64,000 nt of DNA from Gammaproteobacteria bacterium. GTDB taxonomy: Bacteria > Pseudomonadota > Gammaproteobacteria > Pseudomonadales > Halieaceae. Position 1 is the stretch's first letter, and each line of letters starts with the position of its first letter. Positions 19,902 through 28,469 of this stretch are shown piece by piece. The notes under the pieces are model-generated. The model saw only the letters and a list, made by a program, of their open reading frames with translations, made no database searches and was not told the origin of the DNA. The stretch is taken from positions 62,001-126,000 of the forward strand of contig JAUICG010000005.1 of the NCBI GenBank assembly GCA_030427485.1, read 5' to 3'. The position numbers and the translations under genes are program-made.

Positions 19902-21044
19902 TTATGCGCCCCCTTCCAGAATGTCTTTGATCGTTTTGTTGGTGATGTCCCCGCCGTGGGTGATGATGCAACCGGGCAGAATATCGTGCTCGAAGTCGAT
20001 GACGAAGGTCTTGTCATCCTCGTTCCAGCTGTCTTCCACCAGGTTGAACAGGTTGGAGGAGTACATCTGGCTGGCATCGCGCGCCACCTCGCCGGCCAGG
20101 TTGCCCTTGCCGATCACGGTCACGCCGCCGATGGTGACCACCTCGTTGGGGACCGAACCCTCGACATTGCCGCCGGTTTCCGCCGCCATATCCACGATCA
20201 CCGACCCGCTGGCCATACCCTCGATCATATCCCGCGTGACCAGCACCGGCGGCTTGCGGCCGAATACCTGGGCGGTGGTGATCACGACATCGGACTTGGC
20301 GATCACCTCTTTTTGCGCCTGGCGCTGTTTCTCGACCTGTTCCGGCGTCAGCTCTTTGGCATAGCCCCCGGCGGTCTCGCCGGTTTCACCCAGATCGATC
20401 TCCAGGAACTTGGCGCCCACCGAGCGCACCTGCTCGGCGACCACCGGGCGGGTGTCGAATGCGGTGACCTTGGCGCCGAGGCGCTTGGCCGTCGCGATGG
20501 CCTGCAGGCCCGCGACACCCGCGCCGATCACGAACACGTTGGCGGGTTTCAGCGTACCGGCCGGCGTCATCATCATCGGGAAAATGCGCGGCAGGTAGGA
20601 GGCCGCCTGGATGACCATCACATAGCCCGCCAGGTTGGCCTGGGAGCTGAGGGCGTCCATTTTCTGGCTGCGCGTGGTGCGCGGGATCATTTCCATGCTG
20701 ATCGCGGTGATGCCGGCGTCCTTGAACGCGTTCACCAGGCCGTGCTCGTTGAACGGGTCCAGGTAGCTGATATGTATCGCGCCGCGCTTCATCTGGCCGA
20801 TTTCCTCGAGTTGCGGCTTGCGTACGCGCAGCAGGAGGTCCGCGCTGCCGAACAACTCGGCGCGATCCTGCACAATGGCGGCGCCGGCCTCGGTGTATTC
20901 GGCATCGGTAAACCCGGAGCCGGCGCCCATGCCCGCCTCGACCGCGAGGTCGGCGCCCATTGCGCACAGCTTTTTGGCGTGAACCGGCGTGATCGGTATC
21001 CGGTTTTCTCCCGGGTGGGTCTCCTTCGGAATGGCGATGCGCAT
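19902..21044 (-). CDS. pntAa: NAD(P) transhydrogenase subunit alpha, NAD-binding part
   Basis: This is domain I of transhydrogenase, the peripheral NAD(H)-binding subunit, 380 residues. The start MRIAIPKETHPGENRIPITP is that of the alanine dehydrogenase/PNT N-terminal domain; ATG is at 21042-21044. The Rossmann motif GAGVAGLQAIATAKRLGA and the RQD-loop-like region MTPAGTLKPANVFVIG are present. It ends ITNKTIKDILEGGA without membrane helices, which are encoded by the next gene. The three pnt genes form one operon. Confidence 0.96.
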   Translation of the reverse strand: MRIAIPKETHPGENRIPITPVHAKKLCAMGADLAVEAGMGAGSGFTDAEYTEAGAAIVQDRAELFGSADLLLRVRKPQLEEIGQMKRGAIHISYLDPFNEHGLVNAFKDAGITAISMEMIPRTTRSQKMDALSSQANLAGYVMVIQAASYLPRIFPMMMTPAGTLKPANVFVIGAGVAGLQAIATAKRLGAKVTAFDTRPVVAEQVRSVGAKFLEIDLGETGETAGGYAKELTPEQVEKQRQAQKEVIAKSDVVITTAQVFGRKPPVLVTRDMIEGMASGSVIVDMAAETGGNVEGSVPNEVVTIGGVTVIGKGNLAGEVARDASQMYSSNLFNLVEDSWNEDDKTFVIDFEHDILPGCIITHGGDITNKTIKDILEGGA

Positions 21045-21150
21045 GCGTTTTCTACCCTTGCGTCCAAAAACAGCCGCCGACTCTAGCACAGCCAGCACCC
21101 AGCGGGAACATTAGCCGCTGCCGGGTTTCCCAGGCTGTGGGCTGGTACCG

Positions 21151-23454
21151 TTATTGCGCCGGCCAGTCCCGGTAGTCCCACCATGCGGGCAATAAATCGC
21201 GGTACTGCCGCCTGCGGTAGCGCGGATCGATCAGCAGCGCGCTGCCGGTGTCCTCCAGGCGCCTGACCACCCTGCCCAGCGCCTGGTCGACTTTTTGCAT
21301 GCCCGGGTAGAGAAATGCGTACTCAAAGCCGGCGGCATAGCGCTGCTGGTACCACGCCTGTAGCTGCCGGGTATCGCGATTGACCTGCGGCATGCCGATG
21401 CCCACCACCACTACGCTGGACAGCAGTTTCCCCGGCAGGTCGATACCCTCGCCGAACACGCCCCCGAGGATGCAAAAGGCCACTACATCCTCGCGCTGCG
21501 CCAACAACTGCAGCAAGTGTTCGCGCTCGCGCTCATCCTGGCGGCGCGTCTGCACCCAGGTTTCGCGCGCCGGCAGTGCCGTTGCCCCGGATTGCAGCCG
21601 TGTCAGTGCGTCCTCCAGGTACTGGTAGGACGGAAAGTACACGATGCAGTTTCCCGGCGTGTCGTCGAGCCAGCGGCGCAGCAGTTGCACCAGGTCGTCC
21701 AGGGACTTGCCGCGCTGGTGATAGCGGGTATCGATGCCGGTGGCCAGGGAGACCTGCAGCTGTGTGCGGTCGAAGGGCGAGGCGGCGCGGGAGCAGACCG
21801 CCTGCTCGTCCAGCCCCAGCGAGGCGCGCGACCAGGGCAGCGGCGACAGGGTCGCCGAAAAGGCGATGACCGCGTGCGCGCGCTGGTGTCGCATGGACAG
21901 CAGGCGCGAGGGGTCGAGGCAGTTGAGCGTGACGCTCAGGCTCTGCCGCCCCTCCCCGCGCTGCAGTTCCAGGCGAAAGTCGGTGTCCCACAGTTCGGCG
22001 ACGCGCAGAAATTGCAGCGTCTCGAAGTAGAAATCCATCAGCACCGGGTGGCGCTGCAGGAATGCGGGCTCCTGGGCCAGCACTTCGGAGACGCTGCCGG
22101 TGAACAACTGCAGGGCCTGGAGCAGCTCCCGGGGCGGCTCCTCGCTGCTGTGGAACTGCGGCTCCTGCCACGCGCTATTCTGCAGGGCGAGGAACTGCCT
22201 GTTGACCCGCGTCAGGCTGCCGGCCAGCGCGCCGTCGACGGTGCCTCTGGCCTGTAGAACCGCAGCCTTGCCCAGCGTGGCGCTGTACATGTCGCGCGCC
22301 CTGCCCGGCAGGTTGTGGGCCTCGTCCAGCAGCACCGACCAGCGCTTGCTGTCGTTTTCCTGCGCACCGCCCAGGGTCGCGGTCAGGCTGTACACGTAGT
22401 GCAGGTCGGCGATCACGATATCCACCCACGGCAGCAGGTCCAGGCCCAGTTCGTAGGGGCAGACCTCAAAGCGCCGCGCGAGCGCCTCCACGTCCTCGCG
22501 GCGCAACACCCGCTGCTCGATGGCGGCATACAGCGCGCCGGGCAGTTTGTCATAGTAGTCGCGGGCGAACGGGCAGTCGTCGCCATGGCAGGCGCGACCC
22601 GGGGAAAAGCAGATTTTGTCCCTGGCCGTGAGGCTGAGTGCCGTGCCGCGGAAGCCGGATTCGGCGAAATCCGCGAGGGCGGCCTGTGCGGCGCGGCGCC
22701 CCACGGATTTGGACGTCAGGAACACAATCCTGTCGTGCCTGCCCGTGGCGAGCGCCTTCAGCGCGGGGAACAGGAAGGCGGCGGTCTTGCCGATACCGGT
22801 GGGCGCTTCCAGCAGCAGTTGCCCGCCCTGGTGTATGCATTTGTAAGCCAGTTCGGCGATCTCCCGCTGGCCGCTGCGAAAGCCCCCGTAGGGGAATGCC
22901 AGCGCGACGATACTGCTGTCGCGCTCCCGTCGCGCCTGCGCCAGAGTGTGCAACCAGCGGGCAAACCGGGCCAGGGTGTCAGCGAGATAGTCGGCCAGTT
23001 CCTCTCCCGAGAACCGCTCGCTGCGGCTGAATTCCTCCCCGCTGTCGATATTGAACCAGGTGACGCGGACGTCCAGCGCGGCAATGTCGCCCTGCCCGGC
23101 AATCATCGCGGCGTACAGGGTGCCCTGCGCCAGATGCAGTTGCGCGACCGGCTCCGGTATCGCGTCGGGCGCGGTGCGGCAGGTCTTGATCTCCTCCACC
23201 AGGCCCTGCCCGGGATCGTAGCCGTCGGCGCGACCGCGCAGCGTGAGCTGTAACCCGGGTTCCCGGTGCCGGTGTTCCACCGGGTACTCACTGCGGTAGC
23301 TGGCCGGGCGGCGGGCATAGACGCGCTGGTGCCCGGCCACGCCCTGCGCGCCGGTGGGCGCGGCCTTGAAACGGTGGTCGATATCGCCGCTGCGGTGACA
23401 GAAGCGCGCCAGGTCGGCCACGGCAATGGTCAGCCGGGTGTCCGTTTCAGTCAT
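21151..23454 (-). CDS. XPD/DinG-type Fe-S DNA helicase with an N-terminal PD-(D/E)XK-like nuclease domain
   Basis: This 767-residue protein joins two activities. Residues ~70-135 contain RADGYD (Asp77) and VEEIKT (Glu88, Lys90), the pattern of a PD-(D/E)XK nuclease active site. The helicase part has Walker A EAPTGIGKTAAF (217-228) and DEAH at 375-378. Four cysteines (280, 287, 292, 330) lie between the first helicase motifs, as in XPD/Rad3 and DinG, and should hold a 4Fe-4S cluster. Helicase C-terminal motifs GEGIDLPGKLL and QALGRVVRR follow. Its start overlaps the FAN1 stop by 8 bp, so the two are surely co-expressed and probably act together on damaged DNA. Confidence 0.86.
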   Translation of the reverse strand: MTETDTRLTIAVADLARFCHRSGDIDHRFKAAPTGAQGVAGHQRVYARRPASYRSEYPVEHRHREPGLQLTLRGRADGYDPGQGLVEEIKTCRTAPDAIPEPVAQLHLAQGTLYAAMIAGQGDIAALDVRVTWFNIDSGEEFSRSERFSGEELADYLADTLARFARWLHTLAQARRERDSSIVALAFPYGGFRSGQREIAELAYKCIHQGGQLLLEAPTGIGKTAAFLFPALKALATGRHDRIVFLTSKSVGRRAAQAALADFAESGFRGTALSLTARDKICFSPGRACHGDDCPFARDYYDKLPGALYAAIEQRVLRREDVEALARRFEVCPYELGLDLLPWVDIVIADLHYVYSLTATLGGAQENDSKRWSVLLDEAHNLPGRARDMYSATLGKAAVLQARGTVDGALAGSLTRVNRQFLALQNSAWQEPQFHSSEEPPRELLQALQLFTGSVSEVLAQEPAFLQRHPVLMDFYFETLQFLRVAELWDTDFRLELQRGEGRQSLSVTLNCLDPSRLLSMRHQRAHAVIAFSATLSPLPWSRASLGLDEQAVCSRAASPFDRTQLQVSLATGIDTRYHQRGKSLDDLVQLLRRWLDDTPGNCIVYFPSYQYLEDALTRLQSGATALPARETWVQTRRQDEREREHLLQLLAQREDVVAFCILGGVFGEGIDLPGKLLSSVVVVGIGMPQVNRDTRQLQAWYQQRYAAGFEYAFLYPGMQKVDQALGRVVRRLEDTGSALLIDPRYRRRQYRDLLPAWWDYRDWPAQ

Positions 23455-25111
23455 CGCACCATTCCACCCAGGCCACTTGTGCCGGTATGTCGTGGGCCTG
23501 GAAGTAGCGCAGCCAGCGCCGCTGACTGTCCTGCAGCGCGTCGCCCGGGCCTTTTACCTCGATCAGGCAGTATTCCCCCGCCCGGGCGCCGAGGGCGATG
23601 AGGTCGGGAAAGCCGCGGCGATTCTCCGCCGGGTCGAACAACATGCGCTCCCATATCGCCAGCAGGTGCTGCGCCGGGATGACCCGGGCACTGTCGGCGA
23701 CCAGGTCCAGCGAAACATGCCGCCAGTGGGTCCAGCGACATTCGTAGTGCTGGTAGCGCCGGTAGGCGTCCACGAGAATCGACGACAGGTTTTGTTCGCG
23801 CAGCTCTTGCATCCGTTCGGTGAGGGCGCGCTGGCGCCGGGTGCGAAATGCGCGGTCGTACATGTCGGCGGGTGCGCTCTGGAAGGGGTTGTGGAATACG
23901 CCCGGCACCGGGGCAAATATCTGCTCCCAGAAGGCGAGCCCGAACAGCGTGTTCATCAGCGCATTCTCCACATAGTGCACCGCCGGCCACTGCCGTTGCA
24001 GGTGCGCCGCCGCCTGCTCTTCCACCGGTCCGGTGCCCCGTGGCAGGGACAGCGTGGTACTGGCGAAGTTATCGCGCCACCGCGCCTGGCGCTCGCCTCC
24101 CAGTTTGCGGTTCACGCGGGGCAGTATGCGCAGAGCCGCCTCGCGTTCCGCCTCGCACCACGGATCGTCGAGAATCTCACTGCACAGCGCGCGCGCCGCG
24201 TTCCAGTCGCCGGCGCCCTCCAGGATACGCGCACGGCGCTCACGGGCCGGGTGGCGCTGGCTGCGGCTGTACAACTGCAACGCGATCTCGCGTTCGTCGA
24301 GACGCTCGAGATCCCGGGCCAGGTTGTTGCACAGCCGGTGCCAGCGTTTCTCGCTGGAGGGGAAGCGGGTGTTCATCGGCAACAGCTGCGCCGCGAGTGC
24401 GGGCAGTTGTTCCTGTTCGCCTGCGTCCAGCAGGGCGTAGTGGGTGTCGCTCAGTGTCGCGCACAGCACATACTCCTCGAGTGCGTCGCGGTTGGGAAAC
24501 AGGCGGTGCTCCCGGTCCAGCGCGTAGGGGTAGTAGCGGGTCAGGCCGAGATCCCGCAATACGAAGTCGGTCAGGCTCTGCCGCCGATTGCCGAAAAAGA
24601 GTAGCTGCAGGTACCCGGTGAGTTCCACGCCGCGCGGCGCGACAATGCGCTGCCTGTCGAGCGTGGCGAGCGCCGACAATGTCTCATCCGCATCGAGTTC
24701 GAGCTGCTCGATGGCGAGCAGCAGTGCCGGCTTGTCCGAGGGTTTCGGCTGGCCGGGGTCGCAGAATACCTGTAGCAGTTCACCCCGGGTGAACAGCTTC
24801 CCCAGTTCCGCGGGCGACAGCTCGCTCGCCTCCTCTACCATCTCGTGCGCCAGCAGTTCGTCGAGCAGCGGCGGCGTGGGGCCCAGTTCCGCGTACGCCA
24901 GTTTGCTCTCGCGAAACCAGGGCCCGGTGCGCGAGATCAGGCGGACGTACAGGCACTGGGCGTTGAAACCGAGGCGGCGAAACGTCAGTAACATGGCGCG
25001 CTCCGCGTCGCTGAGGATATCCCCGTACTGCGCCTCTACCGTATCGCACAGGCGCAGGTAATTGTCCCGGTAGTAGAAAGGGGATAGTTCAGGGTTGTCC
25101 GTTTCTGTCAT
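23447..25111 (-). CDS. FAN1-type structure-specific nuclease with VRR-NUC domain
   Basis: The 554-residue protein is a bacterial counterpart of Fanconi-associated nuclease 1, a 5'-flap and interstrand-crosslink repair nuclease. The C-terminal VRR-NUC domain carries the catalytic set Asp503 (GFPDLIAL), Glu518 and Lys520 (LIEVKGPGD). The N-terminal two thirds (from FYYRDNYLRLCDTVEAQYGD) match the SAP-like and TPR-like regions of the family. ATG 25111 gives MTETDNPEL. The Pseudomonas protein has been studied structurally as PaFAN1, which is the basis for the name. The helicase gene follows with an 8-bp overlap. Confidence 0.9.
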   Translation of the reverse strand: MTETDNPELSPFYYRDNYLRLCDTVEAQYGDILSDAERAMLLTFRRLGFNAQCLYVRLISRTGPWFRESKLAYAELGPTPPLLDELLAHEMVEEASELSPAELGKLFTRGELLQVFCDPGQPKPSDKPALLLAIEQLELDADETLSALATLDRQRIVAPRGVELTGYLQLLFFGNRRQSLTDFVLRDLGLTRYYPYALDREHRLFPNRDALEEYVLCATLSDTHYALLDAGEQEQLPALAAQLLPMNTRFPSSEKRWHRLCNNLARDLERLDEREIALQLYSRSQRHPARERRARILEGAGDWNAARALCSEILDDPWCEAEREAALRILPRVNRKLGGERQARWRDNFASTTLSLPRGTGPVEEQAAAHLQRQWPAVHYVENALMNTLFGLAFWEQIFAPVPGVFHNPFQSAPADMYDRAFRTRRQRALTERMQELREQNLSSILVDAYRRYQHYECRWTHWRHVSLDLVADSARVIPAQHLLAIWERMLFDPAENRRGFPDLIALGARAGEYCLIEVKGPGDALQDSQRRWLRYFQAHDIPAQVAWVEWCDD

Positions 25112-25324
25112 GGCAGGCGCTATGCTACGTGATCGCGGCCGGTCAATCACCAAATCAGCTCAATCTCTGCGCCGCCTATACAGCAAAAGTACCGGCTGTT
25201 CCGGTGGGGTGTACCGAACCCTGGAATTAGGGCATTCTGGTCAACCCGGGCACCGTATTCGCCCCCGATCAGCGTTTCAACCACGCTGCTCGGCTGCAGG
25301 CTTGCACAAGGAGAAACCAGAGAC

Positions 25325-26806
25325 GTGGACCCCGTCGCGCCGCAACCCGCGGACCAGATGACGCTGCCACTGGCGTTGCTGCCGATTGTTCTGCTGGTCA
25401 GCCTGCTGGCCAGTTCGGTGTACCTGTTCGGCGCCGACTCCTCCTATGGGGCCAACCAGATCGCATTGGTGCTGAGCGCCTGCTTCGCGGCCCTGGTGGG
25501 GCGACGCGTCGGTGTTTCCTGGGCGCAGGCGCAGGACGGGATTATCGATGGCATCGTGGTCGGCCTGGTGCCCATCCTGATTCTGTTGGCGGTGGGTATG
25601 CTGATCGGCAGCTGGATTTTGTGCGGCACGGTCCCGGCGATGATCTACTACGGGGTCGAGGTGCTCAACCCGAATCTTTTTTACGCCGCCAGTGCCGCGA
25701 TCTGCGCGATTGTCGCGCTGAGCATTGGTAGTTCGTGGACCGTGGCCGGCACGCTGGGCATCGGCCTGATGGGCATTGCCGCCAGCTTCGGCCTGTCGCC
25801 GGCCATCACCGCCGGCGCCATTGTCTCCGGCGCTTACTTCGGGGATAAATTGTCGCCGATGTCGGACACCACCAACCTGGCGTCGGCGGCGTCGGGCGTC
25901 GACCTGTTCGCCCATATCCGGCACATGCTGTGGACCACGCTGCCCAGTTTTATGCTGGCACTGATCCTGTTCGCCTTCCTGGGCAGTGGCGATGCGGCAG
26001 CGCCGCGGGAAATAGAGCAACTGCAGCAGGCCCTCGCCAGCGAGTTCAATATCGGCCTGCACCTGTTGTTGCCGCTGCTGATAATGCTGGCGCTGGTGTA
26101 CAGGCGGCTGCCCGCCTACCCTGCCATCGTGATCAGTGCGCTGATCGGCGTGGTGTTCGCGCTGCTGTTCCAGCCGCGTGCAGTCATCGCGCTGGCCGGT
26201 GGCGATAGCGCGGCGGGCGCCGGGTTTGCGCTGTTCAAGGGGGTGTGGATCAGCCTGTTCAGCGGCTACTCGTCGCACAGCGATAACCAGTTTCTCAACG
26301 AGTTGCTCAGCAAGGGCGGTATGAGCAGTATGCTGAACACGGTGTGGCTGATTCTGTGTGCGCTCGGTCTGGGCGGGGTATTGGAGCGCACCGGTATTCT
26401 GCGCTGCCTGCTGCGACTCACGCTGCGGGGAGTGAAGTCCGCGGGTTCGCTGATCGCGGCGACGGTGATGACCTGCCTGGGAACCAACATTCTCACGGCG
26501 GACCAGTATATTTCGCTCGCCCTGCCGGGGCGCATGTTCGTTGACGAATACGAGCGCGCCGGTCTGTCGCGGCTCAACCTGTCCCGCACGCTGGAAGACT
26601 CCGGGACCCTGACCTCGGCCCTGATTCCCTGGAATACCTGTGGCGCCTATATGTCCGCGACACTGGGCGTGGCGACGTTCAGCTACGCTCCCTTCGCCTT
26701 TTTCAACCTGCTGTGCCCGTTGGTCGCCATCCTGTACGGCTTCACCCATTTTGCGCTGAAGCCACTGGAGTCGCAGGCCGAAGCCGCGCCGGTGGGTACG
26801 CCGTGA
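25325..26806 (+). CDS. Na+/H+ antiporter, NhaC family
   Basis: This 493-residue inner membrane protein has roughly ten or more hydrophobic helices. NhaC-type segments include GIIDGIVVGLVPILILLAVG, IGSSWTVAGTLGIG, YFGDKLSPMSDTTNLA and EDSGTLTSALIPWNTCGAYM; the DKLSPMSDTTN motif is diagnostic. It would exchange Na+ for H+, useful in salt water. GTG 25325 has AAGGAG at 25308-25313; an ATG about 33 nt further on is possible. A thioesterase gene begins inside its stop codon. Confidence 0.92.
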   Translation: MDPVAPQPADQMTLPLALLPIVLLVSLLASSVYLFGADSSYGANQIALVLSACFAALVGRRVGVSWAQAQDGIIDGIVVGLVPILILLAVGMLIGSWILCGTVPAMIYYGVEVLNPNLFYAASAAICAIVALSIGSSWTVAGTLGIGLMGIAASFGLSPAITAGAIVSGAYFGDKLSPMSDTTNLASAASGVDLFAHIRHMLWTTLPSFMLALILFAFLGSGDAAAPREIEQLQQALASEFNIGLHLLLPLLIMLALVYRRLPAYPAIVISALIGVVFALLFQPRAVIALAGGDSAAGAGFALFKGVWISLFSGYSSHSDNQFLNELLSKGGMSSMLNTVWLILCALGLGGVLERTGILRCLLRLTLRGVKSAGSLIAATVMTCLGTNILTADQYISLALPGRMFVDEYERAGLSRLNLSRTLEDSGTLTSALIPWNTCGAYMSATLGVATFSYAPFAFFNLLCPLVAILYGFTHFALKPLESQAEAAPVGTP

Positions 26807-27264
26807 GCGACCGGAGCCTGGCGTGGGATCACCCGCAGCCGCACATTCTGCATACGCGCGTCGAGGCGGGTGATATCGACGGCCTGAACCACACCAACAA
26901 CGCGGTGTACGTGGACTGGTGCCAGCGCGCCGCCTGGAGCCACTCGGTGGCGCTGGGCCTGGACCTCGCGCAGTACCGGTCGCTTGATCGGGCGATGGCC
27001 ATTACCTACAGTGAGTACCACTACCTGCAGGCCTCGCGCGAGGGCGACGAGGTGGCGGTGGCTACCTGGATTGTGGACTGGGACCGGAAGTTGACGATGG
27101 CGCGCGAGTTCCAGGTGATTCGCCTGGGCGACGGTATTACCCTGCTGCGCGCCGCGATGCGTTTTGCCTGTATTGAACTCAGTTCAGGGCGTCCCCGCAG
27201 GCTGCCACCGGAGTTTATCCGGGGTTACGGGCCGGCGGTGCTGTCCGGGGCGGACCCCGCCTGA
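26803..27264 (+). CDS. Acyl-CoA thioesterase, hotdog fold (4-hydroxybenzoyl-CoA type)
   Basis: The 153-residue protein has the hotdog signature DGLNHTNNAVYVDWCQRAAW, the conserved region carrying the catalytic acid in this family. Such enzymes hydrolyse acyl- or aroyl-CoA thioesters; the substrate cannot be read from the sequence. GTG 26803 overlaps the nhaC stop (GTGA), so it is translationally coupled to an antiporter with no obvious metabolic link. Confidence 0.88.
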   Translation: MSDRSLAWDHPQPHILHTRVEAGDIDGLNHTNNAVYVDWCQRAAWSHSVALGLDLAQYRSLDRAMAITYSEYHYLQASREGDEVAVATWIVDWDRKLTMAREFQVIRLGDGITLLRAAMRFACIELSSGRPRRLPPEFIRGYGPAVLSGADPA

Positions 27265-27347
27265 CCGCGCGGGCCGGCTCATGAACTGCGCGCTATCGCC
27301 CCGGCGTCTTTATGAGCCGGATCAATGTCGCGCGGCGCGGGGCAGGC

Positions 27348-27353
27348 TACAAT
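27348..27353 (+). promoter_or_regulatory. Possible -10 element for the hemerythrin gene
   Basis: TACAAT at 27348-27353 lies 42 bp upstream of the ATG at 27396. No good -35 is visible at 17 bp in the GC-rich stretch before it. Confidence 0.35.
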
Positions 27354-27395
27354 TAACAATGGAAGACAGCGTTCAGGACTAAGGGAGAGCAGTAA

Positions 27396-28469
27396 ATGGC
27401 GACCAAAGCTAAAGCCAGGCCGAAGGCTGGTGCAAAGGCTGGCGCGAAAGCCAGGCCAAAAACCGGCGCGAAGGCCGGCGCAAAAGCAAAGCCCAAAGCA
27501 AAACCCAAAGCAAAGCCCAAGGCCAAACAGGAAGCCAAACCCGGCGTCAAGGCAGATACCCTCGTGCCGGCGGCCACCAACAGGAAACGGGTGGAACAGC
27601 CGCTGATGAAAGCGCTGCGGGCTGAACACCGGCATATGGGCACGGTGATGCAGCTTTTTGCTGATCAGCTGTCCGCGATTGAAGGCGGCGAGCTGGTCGA
27701 TACGCACGTGGTGTACGAGATCATGCATTACATGGTGACCTGGCCCGACCGCTTTCACCACCCGCGTGAAGACCTGATCTACGCGCGGGTCGCGGAAGTC
27801 AACCCGATGGCGGCCGATGATGTGGATACCCTGCAGCGCGATCACGATAACACCGCCAAACGCGGTCGCAGCGTGCTGCGGGACATCGAGCGCTGGCGCC
27901 TGGGCGAGGTCTCCGGAGCGGTGGTGGTCGGCACTGGCCGGGACTATATCGAGCACATCTACGAGCATATGAATGTCGAGGAGAAAGTGGTTTTTCCCCG
28001 CATCGAGGAGGCGCTGACGCTGCAGGACTGGCGTGACCTGGCCGAGGATGATCAACTCGCCGCCGTCGGCAGCTCGGTATTCGGCCCGCAGGTGCAGCGT
28101 GAATTCCGCAATATGACACGCAAGCTGCGCCGCAGCCTGCGGCGTTCCGTGGAGCGCGGTACGATGATCGAGTGGATGGGCGTGGAGGCGTTCATGGAGT
28201 CGCTGGAGGTGGTGTCGATCGCAATGGAGTCCGCGCGCGATACCACCGGCGAATCGCTGCGGCTCGCGGTCAGGGAATCCCTTAACTACTTCCGCGAGGC
28301 GCCGCTGACGGCGCCGCTGCGCTGTGTCGCCAACAACACCCGTATCACGTTCCGCCTGTTGAACGAGGTGGCCGGTATTTCCCGCGAGACGCTCGACGAC
28401 CTGTCGCGCGTCAACCAGGAACGGAAAGACCGGATTCGACTGATGGATCGAAACTCGACTGGGCACTGA
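27396..28469 (+). CDS. Hemerythrin-domain protein with a histone H1-like Lys/Ala/Pro tail
   Basis: The first ~50 of 357 residues are almost only Lys, Ala, Pro, Gly and Arg in KAKPKA-type repeats, like the C-terminal tails of AlgP, PhaF or histone H1. Residues ~70-205 form a hemerythrin-like four-helix domain. Its candidate di-iron ligands are His78 or 80, His111, His121 with Glu125 (HHPRED), His150, and His187/191 with Glu196 (HIYEHMNVEE). A helical region of ~150 residues without known motifs follows. Hemerythrin domains bind O2 or NO or store iron; the basic tail suggests nucleic-acid association. Its 3' end overlaps the convergent ABC transporter gene by 59 bp. Confidence 0.85.
   Translation: MATKAKARPKAGAKAGAKARPKTGAKAGAKAKPKAKPKAKPKAKQEAKPGVKADTLVPAATNRKRVEQPLMKALRAEHRHMGTVMQLFADQLSAIEGGELVDTHVVYEIMHYMVTWPDRFHHPREDLIYARVAEVNPMAADDVDTLQRDHDNTAKRGRSVLRDIERWRLGEVSGAVVVGTGRDYIEHIYEHMNVEEKVVFPRIEEALTLQDWRDLAEDDQLAAVGSSVFGPQVQREFRNMTRKLRRSLRRSVERGTMIEWMGVEAFMESLEVVSIAMESARDTTGESLRLAVRESLNYFREAPLTAPLRCVANNTRITFRLLNEVAGISRETLDDLSRVNQERKDRIRLMDRNSTGH

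Noticed and set aside
27405..27545. Short tandem repeats resembling a CRISPR or satellite array
   Set aside because: They are in-frame codons for Lys/Ala/Pro repeats of the hemerythrin protein, without spacers.
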